In this document: piece after piece, positions 23,687-34,217 of the stretch
Layout of the letters: each line of letters starts with the position of its first letter
Numbering within the stretch: the stretch's first letter is position 1
Assembly: GCA_014529385.2 (NCBI GenBank)
Contig: CM043965.1
Coordinates: 61,829,433-61,893,432, forward strand
Length of the DNA stretch: 64,000 nucleotides
DNA from: Adiantum capillus-veneris
Lineage: Eukaryota > Streptophyta > Polypodiopsida > Polypodiales > Pteridaceae
Direction of reading: 5' to 3'
The notes under the pieces: model-generated
The model's input: only the letters and a program-made list of their open reading frames with translations
What the model was told of the DNA's origin: nothing
Databases searched by the model: none
Made by a program: the position numbers and the translations under genes

Positions 23687-24543
23687 TCACAGATAGACAC
23701 TTGCAAGATGATGTAGTTCATCTACACATAATGGTTCCCCCTTAGAACCCTCGAATTCACTAGCGTTTGAATCGTCGGTCACATAGCCAACCCTGGTATC
23801 ATTTTCCGTACCAGAGAACGCGCAATACCTGCTATCAACCCTCTGAGTGGATATCTCCTCCTTTTCTACTCTCTCAATCAAAATATTAATCAAGTGATTG
23901 GCCAGAGATGATACCCTTTTTCCGGCAAGTTTCAACGACAATGAAAACCGTCCACATGCACATAAAGATTTCAATATCTGAACAACATGATGACCGTCAA
24001 AAAATTGCAGAATGGGACAGTCTTCGCCAGCACTCATGTCACTGACTCTACCAGTTGGAATTCCCTCAGCATCAGAGTTTGAGTTCAACAAAACTGGAGC
24101 AGCATTCGCTCTTCGTTGAGGTAAAAAGTCTTTCCACCAATATAAAACTTCAACCACATCAGACAGAACCGAAGGTGGCAGTTCAACTTTGAAAATTCTG
24201 GGCAACTCATCAGGAGAAAGTGCCAACAAAAAAGCAAGTCTCTTTTGAAAGTTTGTGCCAAATCTTCTCCACTCCCTCTTGAAGCAATCAGTTGTCATGC
24301 GCTTGGCTTTTAAACCAAGACTCGAACTTCCCATTGCCACCAAGCTGTCCTCCTGCTCTGCTCTCATACATAAATTTCCTGTTTTGCTTAAATGGGATAC
24401 TTCACTTAAGGTTGATGCTGAGCTGCCTAATGATCCACTTGCATCGAGCGACCATGCAGGCAGTGGGCGAATGTGGTTTGCTGATTTCCCTTGCTGACCT
24501 CTCTTACGCTCAAATGGCTTGATATGGGCCATGGACACCTGTC
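23687..24543 (-). CDS. 3'-terminal exon of an RPAP3/SPAG1-type protein
   Basis: An uninterrupted frame of about 285 codons not related to any transposon here. Residues about 84-215 fit the RPAP3 C-terminal domain: FKREWRRFGTNFQKRLAFLL, then LSPDELPRIFKVEL, then after a longer loop VVQILKSLCACGRFSLSLKL. In RPAP3, SPAG1 and CCDC103 this domain binds RUVBL-type partners in chaperone complexes that assemble RNA polymerases or axonemal dyneins. The TPR repeats expected upstream in RPAP3/SPAG1 are absent, so this is only the last exon. Just upstream, the minus strand reads ttactaatgtgtgacag then GTGTCC, a good branch point and acceptor AG, making 24543 the probable exon start. Which family member it is cannot be settled from this part. 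Confidence 0.75.
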
Positions 24544-25159
24544 ACACATTAGTAAGAAATGATAGGACACTTACAAAGTCGTGTTTGAGACTTGCAAAAT
24601 TACAATATAAACCTAGAGGAATGCAGGAAAATCCAAATTCACCCTTAATGGAAAATGAAGTTATAGACATAAACATCAGGTCCAACATGCGTAAAATTTT
24701 TAATACCTTCATAAATTCAGAAAATGACGAACTTATGAGCTAAAAATGGAGCTACACACTTACAGAAATGCATAGAATTCACTAGATACATCAATGCCTG
24801 CTCTTACATGATCAAAACATAAAGCTGACTACAAATATTAAAAAGAAAAATCCAAACCTTCAAAATGTCAAAGTCTCTAGTCTCTAATACGAACAAATTT
24901 TACTCACACAACTCCAGCATCAAACCATTTCCATTCAACATTACAAAACTTTTAGGCCCAGAGGCTCTTTTACTCAACTCCTTGTCTAGCAAAGAAATAA
25001 AATAGGATCTGATACAACAACAAAACCAGCTTGTTTTGCCACCACCCATTCTTATACCCGGGCTTGGTCAAAAGACTCAACCACGAGTGCACAGCAGTAG
25101 TAAATGCGTGCCACATGCTCTTCCGACTCTTCTTGCCAAGGGAAAGCAGCTAAGTAAAA
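24544..25159 (-). other. Probable intron or upstream flank of the RPAP3-like gene
   Basis: Lies immediately upstream of the predicted acceptor, is AT-rich, and shows no further exon I can recognise. The rest of the gene would lie to the right, beyond or within the transposon nest, or be lost. Confidence 0.4.
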
Positions 25160-25604
25160 TGTAAGGATTCTGGGTACTAATCCTTAATTAAGTACTTAAA
25201 CTCATGATTAAGACTTAAGAAACTTGAATTGAACTCAAATTCAAGACTTAGAAGACTCTATGTTGATTCATTGAATGACTACTTGAAACTGAGAACAATA
25301 GGCTCCTTATATAGGAGACGAAGAGACATAAATGAAAAGACACGTCTCTTGGTGAAGAGACATGACTTTAAACGTAAAGACACATCCTTTCGGCGAAGAG
25401 CTGCAACCATTGGGCTAAGAGTCGCACCCGTAGAGCAAAGGGGTGTGACCAGTCATCGAAGGAGTGTGGCTTTTGGCGAAGAGGCACGTCTCTTGGGCGA
25501 AGGGATGTGACCATCCAAGTGCAGGGATCCTCCTTGGCATGGCACTTCGGGTATCTGCAACTAGGAGTAGATGTATTGTTGTTAACATAGTCACAATCGT
25601 GACA
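25160..25604 (-). repeat. 3' LTR of element A
   Basis: On the plus strand it runs TGTAAGGATT...ATCGTGACA (TG...CA), 445 bp. Its left 350 bp are the reverse complement, with mismatches, of 42590-42946 in the LTR of element D, including the TATA region (ccttatatagg, 25305-25315). The U3 start differs from D. Confidence 0.85.
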
Positions 25605-25617
25605 TTCCCTCCCATTT
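25605..25617 (-). other. Polypurine tract of element A
   Basis: The minus strand reads AAATGGGAGGGAA directly before TGTCACGATTG, the LTR start. Confidence 0.75.
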
Positions 25618-25943
25618 AAAATGAGAACCCCGTGTCAAAGAAATGACTTCTGATGTTGATAGAACTCTGGAAAAGCATTGGATCTTTGAAAATCTTCAAT
25701 CTTTGAGTTATCGGAAACCTTTGTCTTGAACCTTTGATGCGAAAACTTCTTGCTTTGACTGCTAAATCCCATGTCATTGCATTATTCAAAGACTTTTTAG
25801 AGGAATCTAGCATAATCAGGTTAACTGCAACAAGAGATTAATCTTCAAAATTCTTCATGCGATGTAAGATTTCTGGTTTAAAATCTTCCAGTAACTGCCA
25901 AAAATTTAGGGAAGAGAATAGGTACTCTTCAGAGGGGGTAACT

Positions 25944-26231
25944 TCAATCCCAAAATTCTTCAAAATCATCTTCAGGAACTGTCACTTCATGACTTGCAAT
26001 TGGCATACCATCATCCAACAAAGAATCAAAGAAAGCATAGTAGTCTTCAGATTCAGAATCTGCAACTATCTCCTTATCTTTTTCTGGTAACGAAGTATCA
26101 CTTGGAAAAATTGCTCGCTTGAAATCATCTTTGTCTTCAACAATTGATTCAAGAGAAGTTAATGCATTCAAAAATTCATCAATTAGAATTTCTGCATCTG
26201 TATCGGAAATTATATTCTCTTCATAATCCAC
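25944..26231 (-). CDS. Acidic protein of unknown function in element A
   Basis: A 95-residue open frame starting MDYEENIISDTDAEIL and ending VPEDDFEEFWD, very rich in Asp and Glu. It occupies the place where RT would follow protease. No motif of RT, RNase H or integrase can be seen and I do not recognise it. It may be an element-specific accessory peptide, or an incidental frame in a degenerate spacer. Confidence 0.35.
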   Translation of the reverse strand: MDYEENIISDTDAEILIDEFLNALTSLESIVEDKDDFKRAIFPSDTSLPEKDKEIVADSESEDYYAFFDSLLDDGMPIASHEVTVPEDDFEEFWD

Positions 26232-26302
26232 TGTATCATGTCACTTGACTAGTACACGTGAAGCTTGAATCACTCTTTCCGCATGATAAAGCCCGTGTAA
26301 AA

Positions 26303-26665
26303 TCAATTCACGTCCATCTTTGAACAAATTGATAGTATGTCCTTGAAAGCTAATTGCTCGATCATATTGGATAACCAATGCTGACCAAGAATCATGTCGT
26401 AATAAGATAAAGGCATGACTTCGAAATCCAATTGATCTGCATAAGTTTGAATCTCAAACTGCAACTGTCGAACTATCTGATCACAAGTCAAAATTGATCC
26501 ATCTGCTAATTCCACATCATATAAGTGAGATGTCTTCTGAGTTGGCAAACCAAGCTGTTGATTTATTTGAGTGCTGACGAAATTATTCGAGCATCCGCTG
26601 TCCACCAAAATATTGATAGAGCGACCATTGATAGTTCCAAGAAGGCTCAAAACTTGCTTTGAGAG
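26303..26665 (-). CDS. Retroviral-type aspartic protease of element A
   Basis: Encodes SLLGTINGRSINILVDSGCS, with the catalytic DSG triad followed by NNFVS. Then LGLPTQ...VELADGSILTC and YDMILGQHWLSN, the second conserved (I)LG segment of pepsin-like retrotransposon proteases. The enzyme would cut the Gag polyprotein. It is open for 115 codons from the shown ATG, but it is probably expressed as part of the gag frame upstream, which has a stop between. No RT follows. Confidence 0.75.
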   Translation of the reverse strand, partial: LSKQVLSLLGTINGRSINILVDSGCSNNFVSTQINQQLGLPTQKTSHLYDVELADGSILTCDQIVRQLQFEIQTYADQLDFEVMPLSYYDMILGQHWLSNMIEQLAFKDILSICSKMDVN

Positions 26666-26699
26666 GCTCCAAAACTAAAGAATTGCACTGAGCATGCTT

Positions 26700-27351
26700 C
26701 ATAAGAATAGTCGTATCCTCTCAGACACGAATCGTATTGACCACAGATTTTCCTTTATTCTTAGCAAAATCTGGTTGTTCAACATTCGATGATGTTTCCG
26801 CGTTGGAATTTCTTTTCAAATTAGACGGATTTGGTTTCTTTGGACATTGATACCATCTCTGGTCACCACCGCAAATTGTACATAATCCTTCCTTCTTTGA
26901 AGTCGAAGATCCATTCGAAGAGCCTTGCTGAGTATTGGAATGCCGATCTTGAGAAAAATCAAGATCTGTCACCAGGGAGAAAATTCCGTGTAGGGCGCCG
27001 ATCATTGCCAAGACGCTCCACATAGGCAATTGCAGCATCCAAGGTGGTAGGGTTGTATTTGTGCACATCGTCCTTCAAGTTGGGTTCGAGTTTGTCAATA
27101 AAGCTGTGAAGTTTATCAGAGGGACTAAGGGTCTCTATCTCTAGAGTTAGCCTTTGGAACTCTGTGATGTACGAGGCCGAGGAACCTGTCTGAGTCAGGC
27201 AGCGAAGAGAGAACCGGGCATGAAAATCCGCATTGGCGGGTTCGAACGCCTTGCCAATAGCACACCGGAATTTATCCCAAGAAGGTGTGTGTTTACCATC
27301 AGCAACCCGTTGTTGCCACCAAATAAATGATGTGTCATTGAGCAGAGAACT
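26700..27351 (-). pseudogene. Gag capsid, C-terminal half, of element A
   Basis: Starts abruptly at the LTR of element B with SLLNDTSFIWWQQRV, the capsid core (WW pair). It continues KFRCAIGKAFEPANADFHAR, YITEFQRLTLEI and LHSFIDKLEPNLKDDVHKY, all standard gypsy Gag phrases. A zinc-knuckle-like CTICGGDQRWYQC is in a second frame near 26880. The missing N-terminal half lies 7.3 kb to the right at 34684-35114. The frame change near 27000 also breaks it. Confidence 0.85.
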
Positions 27352-27825
27352 TGTAACAGACTTGGACACTCCAAGTTGAGAGTCTATCGCGACAGCACAA
27401 ATAAACACTTCAAAACAGTTCACAGTTCACAATTGATTCGACACTAACCCGGCGGAGTTCCGTGCCTAGAGTTATTGGCCCCAAAGACTGACGTCCCTTT
27501 TGGTTTTTTTTTTGTATTAATCTGTGTTCAAAGTACAAGAGTGCAGGCAGGCGCTCACACTCAGACTCTGCGTCCAGATGCTCTGAGTAATGAGGCCCTG
27601 CCTGCTTATTTAAAGAGTACAAGGGATGCCAAAAGCAGAGCCCCAAAAGCTGGGAAACTTAAAAGCATTAAAAATAAAGCAATTCCATCTTTTCTCTCTC
27701 AAGCTCTCTTGAGCCCTTGAATAAAGCAAAAGAGTTCTCCCTCTCTCTCTTTCAATTTGCCTAAAATAAAGCCAGCAAATAGCGTAGGAAAAAGCTCCAA
27801 AATCTGCCGCAAAAGCTGCCTTGTT
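27352..27825 (-). repeat. LTR1 of element B, 3' LTR, truncated
   Basis: Begins tgtaacagacttggacactcc like LTR2, and is similar to it up to about 27743. The conserved block is at 27475-27521. Beyond that, the LTR continues into B's gag without its TGTCAC end, so part of the LTR and the adjoining internal region are deleted. Confidence 0.8.
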
Positions 27826-28750
27826 TTTCCGTGGAGTAAGAGGCATCTCTCTGAATCTTAGAGTGCTCTGAGTAATGCCCTCCCGCGAAAGCGATGTCAA
27901 ACTGTTGTACAAAAGACAAAGCCTTCAAAGCATCTCTATATCCAGAAAACATGTCAAATTTAATTGACTATCCACCTTCCTTAAACTCTCGGACTTTCTT
28001 GCTTTTGTCTTCTAGAAAGTCATATTGGTTGGCTTTGTAAAAATTCTTCTTCTTTGCATAAAAGTTGCTGTCATTGGAGTCTGAACTGTCTGTAGACAAG
28101 TCCTCTGTAGTACTGTCAATCACGGCCCACGGGGCGAGATTTAGACTTCTTTGCCTTTTTCTTGCCCTTTCCGAAGCGTTGCTTTTTGCTTCGCTTTTTG
28201 CCTTTTCTGTCTTCTTCGCTCGAGTCAGAAGAGCTAGAAGAACTACCAGAAGAAGAAGAAGAACTCAGTACTCCTTCAAATCGAACACGCTTCTTCTATT
28301 TCTTTGCCTTTTCAAATGTCGAATGACGACCCAAATAACCCGGGAAGTCAGTGCCTTTCTTTTGCTTTTTCCGTGCTTTCTTGCTTTGTTCTGCACGTCA
28401 AAAAGTTGAGCAATTCGTGCATCAACCACCTCTTCTAATTCTTTCTCTGTATACTTCTTGGGAGTAGGAGGTTTCTTGAGAGCGGTTTTTCGAGGTGGTT
28501 TTGTGGTCTTCTGCCAGTGCGTGTGCACCTCCTCAAAAGAAGTCTCGCTCATATATTTTGCAAATTTTGGATCCTTCGCAAAATTGAGCATCATCTTTGT
28601 TGCGCCGCCGATCAATCGTTGACCCTCCATCTCTCGACGCTCCGTTTGAGTAGGCCGAGGCGGGCCATACTCCTTGCTTGAATCTTCGTTGTGATCCCTT
28701 CTTGCATCTCCAGATGCAGAGGGAGTCAACTGACCTTTGCCTGAAGCCAT
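27790..28750 (-). pseudogene. Gag remnant of element B
   Basis: Starts MASGKGQLTPSASGDARRDH at 28750, about 55 bp downstream of the primer site. A lysine-rich and then serine/arginine-rich region follows (to about 28150). Capsid words MFSGYRDALKALSFVQQFD and EHSKIQRDASY follow at 27850-27950, matching G1's [14 protein letters not shown] stretch. Frameshifts and stops interrupt it. It ends at the junction with LTR1, so the rest of gag and all of pol are missing. Confidence 0.75.
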
Positions 28751-28805
28751 AGGTGCCGCGGAAGAAAATTAGGGATCGGATTTTCCGTAGAAGAGGAATC
28801 GGCCG

Positions 28806-28818
28806 TGCTCTGATACCG
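28806..28818 (-). other. Primer-binding site of element B
   Basis: The minus strand reads CGGTATCAGAGCA two bases after the CTGTTACA end of LTR2, close to the initiator-Met tRNA complement TGGTATCAGAGC. Confidence 0.8.
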
Positions 28819-28819
28819 C

Positions 28820-29157
28820 TGTAACAGACTTGGACACTCCAAGTCGAGAATCTACCGCAACAGCACAAATAAACACTTCAAAACAGTTCACAATTCACAA
28901 TTGATTCGACACTAGCCCAGCGGAGTTCCGTGCCTAGAGTCATTGGCTCCAAAGACTGGCGCCCCTTTCGGTATTTCTTTTTGTATTAATCTGTGTTCAA
29001 AGTACAAGAGTGCGGGTAGGCGCTCACACTCAGACTCTGCGTCCAGATGCTCTGAGTTATGAGGCCCTGCCTGCTTATTTAAAGAGTACAAGGGATGCCA
29101 AAAGCAAGCCAAAAAGCTGGAAACTTAAAAGCATTAAAAATAAAGCAGTTCCATCTT
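28820..29157 (-). repeat. LTR2 of element B, left part
   Basis: Starts tgtaacagacttggacactcc and carries the shared block at 28943-28989. At 29157 it is interrupted by the LINE. It resumes at 34241. Confidence 0.85.
29142..29157. repeat. LINE target-site duplication, left copy
   Basis: aaagcagttccatctt, identical to 34225-34240. LTR1 has nearly the same sequence uninterrupted at 27676-27691. Confidence 0.9.
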
Positions 29158-29736
29158 GACCTCCAACGCCGCTGGGATTTCTTCGATTACGGGTTCACTC
29201 GCTTTCTCGGCGATTCCGCAACAGACCACAAGGCAGCCTGCTTCAGGGTCCATGCTTTGTTCCTCGCCGGTAGGGGGACAGAGGCCTTGGATTCAGCAGT
29301 TGGTTTCTCCTTCCCCCTCTGTGGTAGGACCGAGACAGAGTGGTCCCTCGACTCAGTGGTGGGATGGTTGCATACACAGGTTCTCGAGTTCTCTCACCAC
29401 ATGGGAGAACTTGGAGTTACAGATTTGCTGCAGACTTTGTGGCCACTGGCCAAGTTTGTGGTGACACCCCCAGACTCAGCAGGATGTAGGCACATTGTGG
29501 TGTACTTTTTTGCTGATACGCAGTGTTTGCCTTGCTATGTATACATTCATGAGGACTCTTGGACAGAGGAGGTTGCTTTACGCACGGCTCGCTCTGCTTG
29601 GGCTTGGGCCAGGCACTCACTGCAGTCTCGCCTATCTAGAGGACGCTCGGATGTGGATTACTCCCCATCCAAGCCAGCCTCGAAGATAGCCCGTCTTGCT
29701 GCTGCGGCAGCATCTGTTCTCTCTCGCTCCCCATGA
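29158..29736 (+). pseudogene. LINE ORF1, 5'-truncated
   Basis: The frame is open from the LINE's left edge to a TGA at 29734-29736 (about 192 codons). The frame also runs in from the LTR (an ATG at 29095), but that part is not LINE sequence. Residues near the end (SRGRSDVDYSPSKPASKIAR) are basic, as in nucleic-acid-binding ORF1 proteins. No zinc knuckle is visible in the remaining part and I cannot assign a fold. ORF1 proteins coat the RNA. Its stop overlaps the start of ORF2 as ATGA. Confidence 0.6.
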
Positions 29737-32195
29737 GGATCGTCTCGTGGAACGTGCAGGGACTAGATGGGCCCCAGTTTCAGCGACAGCGGGGCCGATT
29801 GCGTCAGGAGCTTCAGCGTTGCCTTGTGGGAGGAGAGATTGATCTCCTTATGCTTCAGGAGCACCATTTGTCTGAGAGCCGCATTCGGCGATGTGGTCAG
29901 ATATTGCGTGGACGTTATGATACCTTTTGGTCAGCTGATTTTGGACCTGGAGGCATCCAGGGTGGGGTATGTATGACTATTGCAGACTCATTGCAGAAGG
30001 CCATTGTGGGCAGAGGGATTATTGTGCCAGGCAGGGCTCAGTGGATTACTATGCAGGTTCAGGGTGGCCTTGTGGGCTTCCTGAACATCTATGCGCACAA
30101 TGTGGCGAGTGCTCGTGCAGAGTTTTGGTCACAGATTGTTGAGTCTTTGCCACAGGTTGACCATTGGTGTGTAGGAGGGGACTTCAACATGTTGGAGGAC
30201 CCTTCTGACATGATCGGAGGCACCCATGCTACTGTGCATGGAGTCGAGTTAGCAGCTTGGGAGAGGTTGTGTATGACTTTGAGGGTCTCAGATACATGGC
30301 AGCATTCTGGCTTTGTGAGGCCTCCAGAGAGTCTTGCCTTCTCTAGATCGGACCGCAAAGTGGAAGTGAATCTATCGCGGATAGATCGCTTCTACACTAG
30401 TGACCACTTCAGTGACTTGGGGGGATCAGTGGGCATCCTAGCAGGGACATCCTTCTCGGACCATGCACCAGTGATCCTCACAGTGGCAGACAGGCAGAGG
30501 AGTGGGAGCACGATGCTTCGCATCCCAGAGCGGGTCTTGTTGGACTCAGCACTCAGAGAGAGGGTAGAGGCTCTCTGGACAGAGGGCATGGACAGTCAGG
30601 CTCTACCTGCAGACAGAGTGGCCTTAGGCCTAGCTCAGCTTAGCCACTTTTTCCTCCAGGAGTCTCTGGCTCGACAGGCTGCAGCGAGAGAGGAGGAGCA
30701 GCGTCACAGACGAGGCATTGCTTCACTACAGAGGATGCAGGAGCAGCATCCAGACAGTCCATGGTTGGAGGAGCAATTACAGCAAGCTCGACAGGAGCTT
30801 GCTTGCACAAAGGAGAGGCGTCATGAGTTTGCCTTTCACCGACAGGCATCTCAGTGGACTCAGGTGGGTGACAGAGTGACAGGTGCTTTTTTTGAGACAG
30901 TGGGACCTCGGCACTCGCATGCCAAGGTCAATCAGTTGAGGAGACCTGATGGGTCAGTTGTTTGTGAGCCCGAGGATATGCGTGCAGTTGCTACTGACTT
31001 TTACCGTGAGTTACTATCGGCTGAGCCCCAATCAGAGCGACAGGATGCATGCAGGGAGCAGGTTTGGGCACAGATGCCTTGTCTTGTGACTGAGGAGATG
31101 CACCAGAGGCTAGAGATGCCTCTTCAGCTTAAGGAGCTGCACATGGCTCTTAGGGCCCTCCCTCGTGGTAGTTGTCCAGGTGAGGATGGGCTGACTCCCA
31201 GCTTCTTCTTGGAGTACTGGGACCTGCTTAGCCCAGATCTTTGTAGTGCCTTTCAGTACATTTTGCACACAGGAGTGATGCCGGATAGCATGAGTGAGGG
31301 CCTCATTTACCTCATTCCAAAGGAGGGTGGCTCCTTGGATGAGATTCGACAGTGGCGCCCCATCACCATCCTCAACTCAGCCTACAAAATTCTTGCCAAG
31401 GCTCTGAGTTTGAGGATTCGGCCACTTTTGGAGAGCCTTATACATGGGACTCAGATAGGTTTTGTCAAGGAACGCAGTATCCTTGACAACATCTTCACTT
31501 TCTGGGAGGCTTCTGCCCTGGCACGGCTCCGTGGGGAGGACCTTGTGATTCTTCTTCTCGATTTTGAGAAGGCATACGACAGAGTTGACTGGGACTTTCT
31601 AGAGGGCACGCTACGCAGGATGGGCTTCTCAGATGCTTGGATCAGAGGGGTGTCAGCTTTGTACAGACAGGCTCACAGTCAAGTGCTTTTGGCAGGAGGT
31701 AGAGGTGAGCGCTTCATGCTCACACCATCGGTCAGACAGGGTTGTCCTCTTGCCCCCTTTCTCTTTCTATTCTATGCGGAGGCGATGAGCAGATTTTTGG
31801 TGTCACAACAGGTTGGTCTGAGGGGCTTAGCACTCCCTATACGGGGAGATGAGCTTCTGGACGCTGAGTTTGCCGACGACTCAGCCTTGTACTTAGAGGG
31901 CCAAGAGGCCAATCTACACAGATGTGAGCAGGCTTTGGAGACCTTCTGTTGTGCATCGGGCGTACTGATCAATTGGAGAAAGACAGTGGCTTTCTCCGTC
32001 GGCAGTGCTCCTGTGCCAGATTGGATGCCAGGAGAGGGTTTCAGGTGGATTCCTCCAGGGACTGCAGTTCGGTACTTGGGTTGTCAGGTTGGTTTGGACT
32101 TCTCCCCCGAGCGCAGATTGCTCCTCTTCTCCTGTCCATCAGGAGTAAGCTGTTACATTGGAGCTCAGCATGACTTTCGCTGGCTGGTAGAGTAG
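29733..32195 (+). CDS. LINE ORF2: endonuclease and reverse transcriptase
   Basis: An 820-codon frame beginning MRIVSWNVQG, the APE-type endonuclease start. Catalytic features run in order: SWN (5-7), LQEHH with the metal-binding Glu (43), GGDFNM (148-153), SRIDRFY (215-221) and FSDHAPV (241-247). RT follows: LIPKEGG and WRPITILNSAYKILAK (525-556), the first catalytic Asp in LLLDFEKAYDRVDW (607-620), RQGCPLAPFLF (668-678), and the Asp pair in EFADDSALY (712-720). These nick the target DNA and copy the element RNA. The true family frame departs near residue 790 (about 32100), so the last about 30 residues are frameshift product. Translation may depend on re-initiation at the ATGA overlap with ORF1. 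Confidence 0.9.
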   Translation: MRIVSWNVQGLDGPQFQRQRGRLRQELQRCLVGGEIDLLMLQEHHLSESRIRRCGQILRGRYDTFWSADFGPGGIQGGVCMTIADSLQKAIVGRGIIVPGRAQWITMQVQGGLVGFLNIYAHNVASARAEFWSQIVESLPQVDHWCVGGDFNMLEDPSDMIGGTHATVHGVELAAWERLCMTLRVSDTWQHSGFVRPPESLAFSRSDRKVEVNLSRIDRFYTSDHFSDLGGSVGILAGTSFSDHAPVILTVADRQRSGSTMLRIPERVLLDSALRERVEALWTEGMDSQALPADRVALGLAQLSHFFLQESLARQAAAREEEQRHRRGIASLQRMQEQHPDSPWLEEQLQQARQELACTKERRHEFAFHRQASQWTQVGDRVTGAFFETVGPRHSHAKVNQLRRPDGSVVCEPEDMRAVATDFYRELLSAEPQSERQDACREQVWAQMPCLVTEEMHQRLEMPLQLKELHMALRALPRGSCPGEDGLTPSFFLEYWDLLSPDLCSAFQYILHTGVMPDSMSEGLIYLIPKEGGSLDEIRQWRPITILNSAYKILAKALSLRIRPLLESLIHGTQIGFVKERSILDNIFTFWEASALARLRGEDLVILLLDFEKAYDRVDWDFLEGTLRRMGFSDAWIRGVSALYRQAHSQVLLAGGRGERFMLTPSVRQGCPLAPFLFLFYAEAMSRFLVSQQVGLRGLALPIRGDELLDAEFADDSALYLEGQEANLHRCEQALETFCCASGVLINWRKTVAFSVGSAPVPDWMPGEGFRWIPPGTAVRYLGCQVGLDFSPERRLLLFSCPSGVSCYIGAQHDFRWLVE

Positions 32196-34082
32196 TAGTT
32201 GCCAACCAGGTGTTGTTGGCGACTATGTGGTACATCACTTCTTGATGGATCTTCTCGAGTTCTTGTATCAGCCAGGTAGAGAGGCTGATCAGGAACTTCC
32301 TTTGGTCAGGTCGCGACACTCAGATTGCCCGAGCCAAGGTGGCTTGGTCGGTCATCACTCTTCCTTGTTCTCAGGGAGGGCTTGGGATCATTGATCCAGC
32401 ACAGCAGAGCAGAGCCCTTCTTGGGAAGTTCGTCGTCAGAGGACTTCTTCCAGGAGAGGAGCCTTGGAAGGAGTTCTTGCTGCAGAGGCTTCGTGCCAGG
32501 GTGCCTCAGTCAGGAGGCCCTTGGCAACCTTCGACCAGATGGATCTTTACAGAGTTGCGCCGAGTTGGTTTGAGCAGGAGACTGGAGGACCGATTCGCTG
32601 TGAGTTTGCTTCGATCTTGGGAGCTCTTACGGCGTGGCCTAGAGCAGAGACAGCCGACGTGCACGGAGGAGCGCCTACGGCAGCCCTTCGTCTAGAACCC
32701 CATGGTTAGCACTCAGAGAGGCCACTTGGTTGGGAGTCGGCCTCATGTTTCTTGGGGTCCCATGGCAGCAGGTCCAGCGCGCTCTCTAGGTGACTAGCTA
32801 GAGTTCACAGGTTTGTCAGAGGAGGTGCAGGCTGTCCAGCTACAGGGCATGAGAGGGGTGCAGAGCATGTGTCAGGACATCTCAGAGTCAGTTCCAGCTG
32901 AGTGGCTCACGCCTCTCGAGCCAGTAGCACCCCGGTGGATGGGAGCCTTCACACGACTGGAGGTTCTCATTTCAGTCAGGGCTTGCTCAGAGACTGTCCC
33001 AGCCCTGTTCTTCAAGCTTCAGGGTGGAGGATGATTACAACGAGTTGCAGTAGAGACCCCGCAGGTAGCAGAGTGCTGTTTCCAGAGGATCCGAGTTGTT
33101 GGCATCTGTGGGAGGACTTGCGTCATAGACCCTGAACCCAGCAGCTCTTGAGACTGGACACTGGAGTCTATGGGCTTGGAAGTGTTGTCCACTGGCACGA
33201 GTACAGTGGGATCCTGGTGAGTGGCTATGGAGGGACCCCTTCTCTTCTGCAGACCGCCCAGGAGTCCCCTTCTTTCAGTACACTATTCGGCTTGGACGTC
33301 ATATACTTGCAACACAGAGAGAGGCCCGCCCCGCTGCAGCACGTCATTGGCAGGAGGAGGGCCTCACAGTCGAGTTCTTGGCGGTTTTTTGGCAGAGGCT
33401 GTGGGACTCCAGACAGCCGAGGCGCGTCACTTTGTTCCAATGGCTGGTTGCACACAGAGCCACAACAGTAGGGAGCTGGCTTGTGCATAGTGGTCTCTCG
33501 GCCGCATGTGCAGCCTGTGACCAGTTGGTGGAGAGTCAGCGTCACTGTCTTTGGGACTGTCCCTCGGCCCAGCAGGTGTGGCTTCGAGTTCTTCGGCTGA
33601 TGCCTGCCCTCTCCACGGCTCGACAATACACTTGGGGGGCAGCGGCTTGGTCCACCCTCACGGGCCCGGCACTTCAGTTTGAGCTATCTTCCACCAGCAG
33701 GATGATAGTGATGCAGGGGGGGCGACCTACACTCCAGCCTGCTACAGAGCTTACTCCACAGGAGTGGTGCAGTGAGAGAGAGGAGTGTTGGGAGCTCATC
33801 AGCGGCCTAGCTCTCTGGTTCATATGGCGGGCCCGCTGTTTCCGCATCTTTGAGGCTCGCCCTGTGCCACCAGCAGAGACTGTTCGTGACTTTTGGCTAG
33901 AGCTGATCCATACTCTCAGAGGACAGCTTGAGGGACTACAGGGCAGCTCCGACCGCATGCGGGAGCGCCGCGAGGCTTTCCTTCGACTCTGGCGCCCTGG
34001 GCCTTTCTACACCATAGTCCAGGGGGTGCTCAGATGGCACTACTGTCCACCTGTGTGGATCTTCCCTCCTCCCATCTCTTGA
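32100..34082 (+). pseudogene. LINE ORF2 C-terminal region, frameshifted
   Basis: After the frameshift near 32100 the ORF2 sequence continues in other frames: SIRSKLLHW (about 32140), WSVITLPCSQGGLGIIDPAQ (32345-32400), and a final frame 33378-34082. That last frame contains LFQWLVAHRATTVGSWLVHS, AACAACDQLVESQRHCLWDC (the Cys-His zinc-binding motif) and LALWFIWRARCF. At least three frame changes and several stops are needed, so the C-terminus is dead although EN and RT look intact. Confidence 0.85.
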
Positions 34083-34217
34083 TTTAGCCTCATTGTATAT
34101 ATGCTGTTTTTTCATTGGGAGAGTCTCCCCATCATGCTTGTTGTAGCCCTCTCTTGCAGAGGTGGATGTAGCCCTATGGGCAGTTTTCATTAACTAATAG
34201 AAGGATCTTTTTCTCGG

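Noticed and set aside
24255-24522. Plus-strand frames opposite the RPAP3-like exon
   Set aside because: Antisense shadows of the 285-codon minus frame, with no recognisable domain.
32041-33626. Several minus-strand frames under the LINE
   Set aside because: Antisense to LINE ORF2, favoured by its higher GC content, with no motif of their own.
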